Assembly (NCBI RefSeq): GCF_002286785.1
Contig: NZ_MUJY01000036.1
Span: forward strand, 1-63,809
Direction: 5' to 3'
DNA: 63,809 nucleotides
Source of the DNA: Pseudomonas sp. PIC25
GTDB lineage: Bacteria; Pseudomonadota; Gammaproteobacteria; Pseudomonadales; Pseudomonadaceae
Position 1 is the first letter of the stretch; each line of letters starts with the position of its first letter. Shown in pieces: positions 25,601 through 37,600 of this stretch. The position numbers and the translations under genes were made by a program. The notes beneath the pieces were generated by a model. It saw only the letters and a list, made by a program, of their open reading frames with translations. It did no database searches and had not been told where the DNA came from.

Positions 25601-28600
25601 ACCTGCAGGTCGGCGTAGGGGATCGGCATGACGTCCACATCGTGGCCGAGCCGCGCCACGTTGTTGGCTTCGGAATGATTCTCGAAGACCGCGGCCCTGG
25701 CATCGGTGACGACGAAGAGCTTGTAGCGGGCCGACGTGCCCGCCGCGAGCAGGATGCTTTCCCTACGGCTGTACGACTCGCCGGCGGCCAGCGCCCCCTC
25801 ATGCAGGAACTCGCCGAGCACCTTGTCGTCGGCATTGCCCAGGGTCTCGTCCTGGGACAGGACGATCCGGTCCACCCAGCGATCGGTCTGTCCCGCGCCG
25901 GTTCCCCGGTTGCTCACCGTCCAGTCCACCGTGAGCGTCGCCGGATCGTCGATGACCCGCTCCGGCGCGCTGACGGCCGTAACGGTCAGGTCGGCGTAGG
26001 GCGCCAGCTCCGCGGTGAGCTGCACCGCTCGCCGGTTGTCCGCGCGATCTGCATCGTCAAGCACCCGGTTGGTGTCGTTGATCACCAGGAGTTCGTATTC
26101 GCCGTGGAAGTCCAGCGGGATATCGAAGTCGGCACCGGCCCGGTAGTTGCCGCCGGCGGCCAGGCCGTCAACGTGGGCCACCTCGGCCACCTTGCGCTGA
26201 ACGCCGCCTTGGACCAGATAGACGCTATCCATCCAGGTGCCGGTTGCGCTGTTGCCGTGGTTCTCCACCGTCCATTGCACGTGGACCGTGCTACCGGATA
26301 CGACCAGGCTCGGCCCTTGTACCTCAGTGACCGCAAGGTCGAGTCGGGCGACCTGTACGGGCGTTTGCGCAACAGCCTGGTTATTGCTTTCGCCATCGCG
26401 CTCGTAAAGGGTGTTGTCCGCGTCGGTCCGCACGACCCAGCGGAACTCGCCAACCGGGAAGCCGGCCGGCAATGTGAAAGTGACGCTGCGCTCGCGGCTC
26501 TCGCCAGCTCCCAGAGGCTCGCCCTGGAGCACGCTGGCAACCTCGTGCAGACCCTGGTCGCCACGGTCGATGTAGAGGCGATCGCGCCAGGCGCTGCCGG
26601 TCGCCTGACCGCCCTGGTTGGACACGGTGTAGCTGACGGTGGCCTGGTCTCCCGGACGCAGGCTGAGCGGGCCCGTCACGGCCGACACGGTCAAGTCCGG
26701 CACGGGTGCCAACCCCACCTGGAGCCTGGTCGCGCTCGCCAGGGTGTTGTTTTCCGTTCGTCCGAGTTCGGTCACCGTGCGGTTGGTGTTGGTGTCGACC
26801 AGCACGTAATAGGCACCGCTCAGGTCACGCGGCAACGTCAGCGTGGCGCGGCCCACGTAGGATTGTCCGGCTGCCAGCAGGCCCGCATGGGTAACGGACC
26901 CCGCGAGCACGATATCGTCCTCGCCGCCGAGCAGCGGGTCGGCCGACAAGACAATGCGGTCGTTCCACAACGACAGGTCGGTCGTGGCATTGCCCTCGTT
27001 CTTGACCTCCCAGGTCACCAGAATGCTTTCGCCGCTCTGGGCGAGCGTCGGCGCGCTCAGCGTCACGACGCGCAGGTCGGCGTACGCGGCGGCCAAGTCG
27101 ATGGCCCTGGCCTGGCTGGCGTTATCCGACCGGGTGTCGGGCTCGAGCACTTCGCTGGCGGTGTCGGTGCGCACGCCCAGGTAATAGCGGCCTTCCGGAC
27201 GCATGGGGACGCGGAGGGTCGCAGTCTGGGAATAGGATGCTCCCTGGGCGAGGCCGCCGCTGTGGCGGACGGTGCCGATCACCACATCGTCGGCGTTGCC
27301 GATGATCGCGTCGGTACTCAGGATGATCTGGTCGTTCCAATCCCCTGTGGTGGCCGCCTGGCCACGGTTGGAGACGGTCCAATTGACCGTCACCGACTCG
27401 CCGCCGACACCTGTCGCGGGCACGCCGACCTCATCGATTCGCAGGTCGGCATAGGGCGTGGCAGCCGAGACGATGCGGGTATTGGCGCCGTTGTTGGTTT
27501 CGGCGTCGTTGTTGAGGTTGGTTTCGAACAGCACGCCAAACCCGGCTGAATTCTGGTCGGCCGTCACCGAGATGCTGATGTCCCCCGCCCCCTTCAGGCC
27601 ATCGGGCAAACGGAAGGTGAAGCTCCGCTCGCGCCATTGCCCCGGCTGAATGGCGCCGAGCAGCTGCCCCTCGACGATCTGCAGCGGATCGTAGGCCAGG
27701 CTGGTATCGAGCAGGGTGATGCTGCCCGTGGTGTTGAGCACGACGATGCGGTCATCGAACGCATTGCCGGTGGCACTGCTGCCGAGGTTCCAATCCTCCC
27801 ATCGCACGGTCACCAGGCCGCCGGCCTGGATGGTTCCTTCATCGATCCGCAGGTTGCGCACCTGCAGGTCGGGACCCGCGCTGCGGCGCAGCTCGGTGAG
27901 GTTATTGCTCTCCCCGGTGCCCGAGGCATTGGTTTCGACCACCTCGGAGGCGCTGTCCGCCAGCACGCGGATGGAGAACTGGCCGGACGACGAGACGCCC
28001 GTTGGCCACGCGAACTGGGCACGGCGTTCACGCTGGGCATCGACGGCCAGCGGGCCGGCGGAAGCCTCATCGCGAACGGTGACCGTGGCCACAAGCTCGT
28101 TGGTGGACAGGTTGCGCACTTCGAGACGCTCGCTCCACCCCTCTTCGACCGCCTGGGTTCCCCGGTTGGCGGTGGTCCATGTCACCTCGACGGCCTGGCC
28201 CGGCTGATAATTGCCGTCCGGCGTCAACGCCAGGTTTTCCACCACGAGGTCGGCATAGGCGGCCAGCGCCACATCCACCTCCGCGGTCAGGGCGTTGTTG
28301 CCCTCGCCGGTACCGGTGGCATTGCCTTCACGGATGACATTGTCCGCGTCGGTGATCACCGTGAATGCGAGCCGGCCCGCCGCGGCTACGCCGCCGGGCA
28401 ATTGCACCACCGCGCTGCGGGTGCGGCTTTCGCCCACGGCGATGCTGCCGGATTGGAGGGCGTCATACGGCACGGTGAGGTTGGCGACCAGGGCGCCGGT
28501 ATCGAGGTTGCGTACCAGTATCCGGTCGTTCCACTGGGTGGTCGTCGGTTGGACACCACGGTTCTCGACGACCCAGCGGACCTGAACCGCCTGACCGGTC

Positions 28601-31600
28601 AACAGGTTATCCGAGGGATCGAGGGTGAGACTGTTGACCGCCAGGTCGGGCGCCGGGCGGACAACCAGGCTGTCCAGAATGATTGGCGCCTTGTCCGGTA
28701 CCTTGACCACGTTAAACGCGACGCTGGCTTGCGGCCGAGTTTCGGTGTTGAGTCCCTCCAGCAGCAGCGTATAGGTACCGCTCATGCTCAAGGCTTGCGG
28801 TTCCTGGTCGTAGCCGGTGAACAGGTCGCGATAGCGCCACCTGCCAGCGCTCGAATCCCAGATTGACTCGGAACGGCTCTGGCCCATGGTGCTCGATAAA
28901 ACCACCCGTCCCGACGGATCGAGCAATGTCCAGCGCGGCACGCCATGGGAAGTACTGGTGTCCATGAGCTCGGAGCGAGTCGTGAGCGCATCGAAGTAAT
29001 AGCGCTCACCCGCCGTCGCTTCGAACCGGTACAACTGCACGCCATTCGACGGTGTCAGGACCGTACTGACCGGAGCGCCGGGCACGATGGCCACCGCGGC
29101 ACTCGCATCGAGGACACGGAACAGGTACGGCACGGCGGTGGCAGACGGGTTGTCCAGGGTAAGCACATAATCGCCCGCCGCCAGGCGCGAATGGGCGTCA
29201 TAGTTGCTCAGCATCGACTGGTCGAAGACCACGCCGTCGGAACGTTGCAGGCGCCAGCGCACGTCTCCGCTGGTATTGAGGTTATCGAATACCAGGGTTG
29301 CGGCCTGATCGAGGTGTAGCGCGTAACGCACGACCGCGCTCCCGTTCAGGGTGCCGCTCTGGGTGGTGTTGAGAACGATATCGCCCCGATCCTCGGCCTG
29401 GACCATCGAGAAGGCATAACCCTGCGCCGTCGTGCGGGAGCTGTCGCCCTCGATGGCCAAGAGATAGGTACCGGTCATGGTGAGGTCCAGCTTGACCTGA
29501 TCCAGCGATCGCCACTGACTGACGAGGGTGTTGCCTTGCGGATCGATCAGGCGCCAGTAACCTGAAATCGCCTGCTGGCTACGGAGATAGTACGTATCGC
29601 CCGCTGTCGCATCGAAGCGATAAAGCTGGGTGGCATTGCCGGGGCTCAGGGTGCCGCTGATGGAAGTGCCTGGCGTCAACGTCTCGGCAGCGCCCGCCGT
29701 CAGGATTCGGAACTCGTAAGGCAACGAGTACCACGTGTGCGTACTGAACACGCGCAGCGTATAGTCCCCGGCCGGCAATACGGTAATGGGATCGCGCCCG
29801 TTCTGGTAAAGCGATTGGTAGAAGATCTGGCCATTCGCACCCGTCAATGTCCAATAGGCGTAGTTGTCAGCGGTACCGCCGCTGCTGGTCCTGCGGGCAT
29901 CGAAGGCAAGTACGCCGGGCTGATCGAGGCGCAGGTGATAGCTCGTCGGCGCATAGGCAGTGGCCGTGCCGCTGTAGACCGTATCGAAGGCCACCTCGTT
30001 GAGACTGGCAATGAAACTGTAGGAAACCGCAGGCGCGGCCTCGTCGAGGCCATCGATCACCAGATAGTAAGTGCCCGCCCCCTCACCCGTGAGGCTGACA
30101 AGGTCCGAGGCAACACCAAAATCGCCGGACGCTTTCCATGATCCGCTGTTGCTATAGAGCGTCCAGCGCACATTCTCGGAACTGGCCGACTGGGGAATGA
30201 ACCTGAAACTCTCGTTTGCCAGGGCGCTGAACCGGTAGACGCGGGAGCCGGAACCAGGCTCCAGGGTGCCCTCGACGACTTGAGCCGGGACGATCGGCAA
30301 GGCGGCCTGCGCCAGCTCGAGCAATTGGAAGGTGACGACGTCATCTGGCGCAGGCGCTGTGTCGGTCGCGAATACCAGCGTATAGCTTTCACCCGCCTGG
30401 ACAGTAATCAAAGTGCCGTTCGAATCGGACATGGTCCCGCTGATGCGCCGGTTACCCTGCTGATCCTCGAGATACCAGCCTCCCTCCCGGCCGTTCAGCA
30501 GGTCCAGCCACAACAGGCCGTCTCGATCCGCCTGGAGCCGGTAACGCAGCGTGCCGTCCCCGGCCAGTGCATCGGTCACCGTCGAACCCAGCGTCAACGG
30601 TCTGATGGATGCCGAAGCAACGGCGCGGAAGACCAGATCCAGCGGGGTCGATGAAACACTCGAATCGAAATCCGTGTCCGCGAGAAGGTAATACCTGCCG
30701 TCGGCAGGCAGGTCGCGCAAAACGGAAAGACCGTTCGCCCCGCTGCCACCGTCGATCCTGTTTCCATTGGCATCGATGACGACAGGGCGAATGCCAGTCC
30801 CGGAGCCGTTCGCACGCCCATAGACCAGGCTGTCGGCCTGCGAGGCATTCACGGCGACGATCGCGGTGCCGCCGGACGGCACTTGTACCTGAACCGCGCC
30901 ATTGGCGTCGGCCTCGATGGCCGCCGCCAGATCGAGCAGGCGCATACTGACCTGCTCTTCGGAGAAGGGTGTCCCTTTCAATACCAGCGTGTATTGACCC
31001 GCCGCATCGAGGGCCAGGAGGCCGGCTTCGGGGGCATAGGCATGACCCGAGGCAATCCGGCTCCCCTGACTGTCCCAGACCTCCCATCCACTGACGGAAG
31101 CCGGATTCAAGAGATCAACGTAATACTGAACCGGCCCGTTGGTCTCGAAGCGGTAGCGCAGAGTGCCATCGGCGTCGAGCGACCCGGTTGCCGCTTCACC
31201 GAGAGCGGGAAGCGCCGGCGTGGCGAACGGTGTGGCGATACGCACCGCAAACACCTGATCGGCCGGAGCATCCTCATACCAGGCCGTATCCCAAATGAGC
31301 GTGTAGGTGCCAGTACTCGGCAGGTTGCGGAAGGTGTACCAGTCATCCAGGCTGTTGGACAGGAAAAACGCCTGGCCAGCCGGATCCAACAGGTGGAACG
31401 CACCGGCGACATCGACACTGCGCGGCAGATAGACAAAGCTGTCCCCTGCCTTGGCGTCGAACTGGAAGAGTTGCGCCACGCCTGTGGAGGCGCCTCCCAC
31501 CGTGGTATCGGCGTCCAGCGCGATAGCCGACGCCGCGTTCAGGTCACGAAGTTCGAGCGCATAGGATGACCCGTTCCAGCTCTCCGACTTCAGCGTCAGG

Positions 31601-34600
31601 ACATAACTCCCCGCGTCGAGATCGAGCAGCGGACCGTTCCGGGAAGCGGACCGCGCATCCTCCCAGCTCCCCGCGCTCACCGGCTCGCCATCCCTTGTCA
31701 GCGACCAGGACATCGCTCCCTGAAGCCGCGAAGGATCGAGGAATACCCGATGCGCTTCGGTCAGCGTGAAGTGGTAGCTGTCCGTGACCGTCGCATCGAC
31801 AGTCCCTGCAACCCGGTTGCCAAGCTCGATGGGGAGCACCCGCTCACGCCACTCCCGCAATTCGAGCCGCGCATCGGTCGGCACCGATGCGTACGCTTCG
31901 GAAAGCCAGAGGAAGTATTCGCCAGCCCGCGAAGCCGTATAGGCGCGATAGCTTTCATCGTTGGCGTAGATCCAGCTGAGCGTGCTGTTGGGCCCCAGAA
32001 GCCGCCAGCTCGCATTACCGGGGGAGCGCATGTAGATCGTCTCCCCGGCGGCCAGGCTCACCTTGTACAGACGCGCACCGGTGGGGACGATATCGCTCCC
32101 TGGCTGTACGACCTGCGCGTGCGCCTCGTCCTCAACGCGTAACTCGACCTTGGCCTCGGTTCCGTATTTGCTGTTGCTCACTGTCAGGGCATAGTCGCCT
32201 GCCTCCAGCCAGATCGAGCGAGCATACCTTCCTGACATATCAAACGATCCGGACGTCAGGCTGCTTTGCACGCCTTGCAGACTCCAGGGCAGGTAGCGGT
32301 CATCCGCCGTCTTGCCTGAAACGGAGTACCAACCCGCGGAAGCGACACTGAACCGGAAACTCGTGTTCGCTTTGGCGGGTATCGCGACGGACAGCGCCGC
32401 TCCCAACTGCAGCGTTTCCCCTTCCGGCCGCGTATCCACATGCCGCGCCAGGTCAACGACGAAGCGGTAATCCAAAGGCTGAGCATTGCCCAGGTAGCCA
32501 TCCAACAAGAGCAGGTAGCGTCCGGATGCATTGATCGAAATCTCGGACACGGCTCCATCGGACTCCGACCGGGTGTATCCGGCTGAATCGATCAACCGCC
32601 AGCGGATGCGGCCCCCTTCGATGGCGTCCATCGTCAAGGCGATCTGATCCCCCGCCCGTGCGGTGAAGGCATAGCCTACGGCCTGGGCACCCGGCATGAG
32701 CGTACCCTGTTGCGCCTCGCCGTATGCCAGCTCATGTTCCACTGTCTGCGGCCGGGCCATGAGGCGGAAGGCGAAAGGCGCTTCCGCCGCCTCCCCGCTC
32801 GTGGTGGGCCTGGAAAGAATCAGGCGATAAGCGCCCGCCTCGACCGGTATGAAGCGGCTCCACTGGCTCGTATCCGAAGCGAAAGAGGCGCTGGATACGT
32901 ACTGCCCATCAAGGGCGTTGACGAGCCGGTAGCTGAAGTCGGCATTGCCCTGCAAGGCATCGAACAGCAGCGATGTGGGCTCGGTGAGATTGAACGCGTA
33001 CTCGGCCACATTGCCCGCCAAGGGGAAACTGCCGGATACCACCTCACCCACGTTCAAAGGGGTGGGAACGATCGGCCGGACAGCCACTTCGTAGCCAACG
33101 GGCTCAGCACTGCTCGCATCGCCACTGCGGTAGAGCACGAGTACGTAACGCCCGGATTCGAGCTCGCCGGTATCGCGGGACGCTCCGCTGCTCGCATTCA
33201 GTTGGGTGGTGCCATTGTGATAGAGCGACCATGCCATCCCGGCGGCGTTGGTCGCTGCCAGAGCCACGCTGACTCGGCCAGGCTGTACTATGTCGAAGGC
33301 ATAGGCCACCGCTTGCTGACTGTCCGTCAAGGTCCCCTGCGCGCCCTCGGAAGCGAGGGCTGGCGCATCCATATCGAGCAGCCGAACCCGGTAGGCCCCT
33401 CCAGCGGAATTGTCACTGGCGAACGTCAGGACGTAATCGCCCGCCTGGAGAAGCGTAGCGTCGACCGGAAGGGTGCCGTCGTTCAGATACCGCCAACCCG
33501 CCCCACCCAGCCCCGAACCGGCAGGCGCAATGCGCCAGCGCACGCCACTCTCGCTGCCCTCCGAAACCACCAGCAGACGCTTGGCGGTGGCAAGATCCAG
33601 ACGATAGCTGTGGTAGTCGTAGGGCGCGGCAAGTCCGCCGCTCACGACGTCTCCGACGTTGGCGTCATGCATGACCTCGCGGGCCAGGGTCGCGGTCAGC
33701 GTGTAGCTGACACTTCCCAGAGAGGCAGCGGCGTGGTCGACCAACACCCAATACTCGCCCGCCGTGGAACCGGTGTTGAAAGACACGGCGGTGTCCGAAG
33801 CCCCCACGACTTGGCCGTTCGGGGCAATGACCATGACCCGGCCACCCTCGCCTTGCGCACTTACGTACCATTGTTCTCCCGCCCGCGCCTCCAGACGATA
33901 CAGTCCGATGTCGCTGGGTCCGGTCAGAGCGCCGGCAGTAGCCGTGGCATCGGCCAGGCGAGAGGCGCTACCCACATCGCTCAAGCGCAGAGCATATTGG
34001 CCGGGAACCTCATTCCGTCCCGTATTGCCCGTGATCACCAAGCGATAGGTGCCAGCCGCCAGGTCGAGAATGGCCGGCAGCCCCTGGCTGCCCGAGTACC
34101 CGAGCGCGTTGCCCTGGGCATCGGCGAGCGACCAAGTGAAGCGATCGGTCAGGCCGCTGAGCGCCAGGCGTTGTCTGGTCGCCAACGAGAATGTCCAGGT
34201 ATCGGTCACCTGGGCCGCCGCCAGGCGTCCGTCGTTGTTTTCACCGAGTAACAGCGCGTGCTCCTGATCGCGTGCCAGGTTCACCGTGAAACTCAGGTCG
34301 GTATCCGCCGGGACAGGCAGACCCGCCTGCACCACCAGGTAATACCGCCCCGCCGTGCCAATCGCCTGGTTGTAGCCATGGCGACCATCCTGCCACCCCA
34401 GGACGCCTCCGCTGGCGTCCAGCAGAGCGACCTGCAGGGCCATCCCCTCGTCCAGCGGGCCAGGCTGGTACGCCAGGTAGTCGCCAGGGCTTCCTTCGAA
34501 GGCGTAAACGAGCGTGCGCCGATCATCGCCCAATGATGCGGATTTCGAGCCATCGAGAGATTCGGTGGTCAGGGCGCCGAGATCGAGCAGACGAAAACGC

Positions 34601-37600
34601 AACGCGCTCGCCGCATGGCTGCGCGAATAGACACGAAGCGTATAGGTTCCCGCCACCGCCAGCTGCATTGCCGCACGGTCTATCGTGAAGTCGCTGCTGC
34701 GCAGGGTGCCGTTCGGCCCAAGCAATTCCCACAAAAGGTCGCTGTCCGCGCTCAACCCTTCGAACAACACCGTGGTCGGCGCCTCGATGTCGAAGGTGTA
34801 TCGGTTCTCTTGCGCGGGCCGATCCAGGGCATCGCTCACCAGACTGGACAACTCGAGGGGCAGTGTCTTGATGGAGGGTTGGCGCAACGCCATGTGATAG
34901 CGTTGAGTGTCGGTGCCGTCCCCTTTCAACGCCAGGTAATAGGATCCCGACGCCAGCAAGAAGGGAGAGGAGTCTCCTTGTGTATTGCCCCCCGCTTTCC
35001 ATTCGCCGGAGGCATCGTAAAGCGTCCAACCGGCCCATGGGTTGGCTTCGCCGATGTCGTCCCAGATCAGCTCCACGGGGCCGGTCACGTCAACCCTGTA
35101 GGTTTGCCCATTTCGGGCGGCGGAGAGCTCCAGCTCGGTTTCCGTATCCACGGCAAGGGAAGGCAAGGAAGCCACATCAGTCACTCGCAGACTGAAGCTT
35201 TCCGTACGCAAGTCGCTTGCGGAAACGGAAAGGTCATAGTTCCCTGCCGGCAAATCCAGAAAGCGCGGCCACCCGTTGAAGCCGCGGTTGCTCACTTCGC
35301 CGCCTCGGGGGCCGCTCAGGCTCCAGCCGAGATTCTGACCGTTCCCGGTCTCGATCAAGAGGCGCGTCGGGGCGGTCAAGGTGAAACTGTATTTGACGAT
35401 TTCGCCAGGCGTGGCGATTTCCCCGTTGACGTCCTGGTTCAGGGCCAACACCGCCGTCGACGTGGTGTACGGCTGCAGGTTGAACTTGACCGCGCGTGGC
35501 TGGGTGGCCGGGGAATTGGACGTTACGGCCGGAAAGAGCGCCAACAGGTATTCGCCACTGGCGTCCAGAACGATATCCGGCTGGTCGTAGGAGGTTTCAC
35601 CGCTACGCAGGACACGTCCGAAGGGATCGATCAACGACCATCGGACGGCTTCATTGGTCGCGTAGTAGTTGTTCAGGCCATCGAAGTAATACCGCTCCCC
35701 GGCACTGGCATTGAACCGATAGAGTCGGGATTCGCCAGCAGGCATCGTGTCGCTGATCGGCGTGCCGGGGAGGAGATCGACGGCCGCCACCCTATCGATC
35801 ATGCGGAACCGGTAACTGGCGGAGACATCTTTGGTATTACGCAGCAGCAAGGTGTATTTGCCCGGCGCAAGCGCGTAGCTGTTCGCATCCTGGGTCAGCG
35901 AGCTCCAACCCACCGCGGTGCCGAGTGGCCCCTTGAGCATCCACTGCAGGTTCTCAGCGTTGCCTTGCTCGTTGTTCAAGGCATCGAACACGACGGTCGA
36001 GGCTGAGTTCAGCGTGAAGGTGTATTCGGCGAGGCTGTATCGATCATCGAGCACACCGCCGAATTGGTCATTCATGACCAGCGAATCGACGGTCCGCTTC
36101 TGCTGCCCCAGTGTGAACGTGACATTGCTGCTACCGGAAGCGTAGTAATCCCCTTCATTCAGCAGCGTATACGATCCGGTCACCGGAAGGACGAACGAGG
36201 TGCCGACGCTGTCGCTGTCAACCGACGCGACCTTGCGGCCATAGGGGTCGACCAGGGTCCACCGTGAACTGGAGGAACTATCGCTCCAGTTGAGAACGAC
36301 CGTGGCATTGGCCGTCGCCTCGAAGCGGTAGCCCAGCGTGGCGTTGCTCGGTGAGCGCGTCACGGTCATCTGCTGACCCAGTTCGAGGGCGGGCAGCGCT
36401 GCCGCATCGAGCACCTGGAACGCATAGGAGCCGCTGTTACTCAGCCCTCCGGAATACGACGCGCCCTTGATGGTCAGGGCGTAATCGCCGGCAGGCAGGT
36501 TGAACACCGGGTAACCGTAACTTCCATCGCTGCTGTACAGCGACCGTTGCTCGACCTCCGCTCCCCGTGGCCCCACCAGGGACCAAATGGCGCTGCTGCT
36601 GGACTGATTCCGGGTGTCCAGGACCAGCAAGGTGTCCGCAGCCAAGGTGAAGCGATAGGTCTGTGTCGCATCCCAGGATGGCAGGGTACCGGCCACCACG
36701 GTCCCCAGGACCAGCTCCTGCCCCTCCGGCAAGGCGGGCTGAGGCTCATTGCCCGCGGCATTGAGCTGTATCCTGTAATCGACCGGCGCCACATTACCCA
36801 CCTGCCCCTCGACGAGCAGCGTGTAAATTCCGGCGGTCTTCAGCGTCACGGCGGCGCGGTTTGTGGCGAGATTGTTGGAGCCGTCGACGTCACGGCCGAA
36901 GCGATCGATCAGTCGCCACGTAGCGCTGCCGCCGCTGACGCCATTCGATTGGAAGGCCAGTCTGTCTCCTGCGGCCACTTCGAAGCGATAACCCTGTACC
37001 GCATTCCCCGGAGAGAGAGTCCCCGCGATCTCGGTGTTCAGATTGATGGCGGGCTCGGTCGCCAGATCCACCAGACGGAACGAGTAGGCACCGGTTGCGC
37101 TCCCGGTGCCGGCCACCACCAGACGGTAACTACCAGCCGGCAGGTTCAGCAGGCTCAAGGCCGAGGCCGCGTCGCTCCGATCGAAGCGGCGCCGCGCCAC
37201 CTCCTCGCCACGCGGCCCGAGGAGCGACCACACCAGATCGGAGCGATTGGTACGCGAATCGAACGCCAGTTGAGTGGCCGCCGACAGTTCGAACGCGTAG
37301 ACCGTGGCTTGACCGGCTGTCTCGACGTTGCCGGAAACCACTTCGCCAAGGGCCAAGGAGGAGATGACATCCGGGACCCTGTTGACGGCGAATCGATAAT
37401 CGACCGTCGCATCGACCGTGTTACCATCCGCGCCATCCATCACCAGCCAGTATTCGCCCGTGGTGTCGACGGTCAACGGACTATCCGCCGTCATCAGATC
37501 ACTGGACGCCACCTGCACTCCGAATGGATTCACGAGCCGCCAGGACAACGCCCCGCCGGCCAGGGAACGTCCCTCCACGAAGACACGCTCGCCGGCATTC

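Noticed and set aside
17392-27549. Plus-strand open frame of 3,385 codons opposite the giant gene
   Set aside because: It is antisense to the CARDB/Ig region. Its translation is low-complexity (Gly, Arg, Ala, Val, His, Asp) without domains; it exists because the codon pattern of the sense repeats excludes stops in that frame. The same holds for 1591-4461 and 11506-16140.
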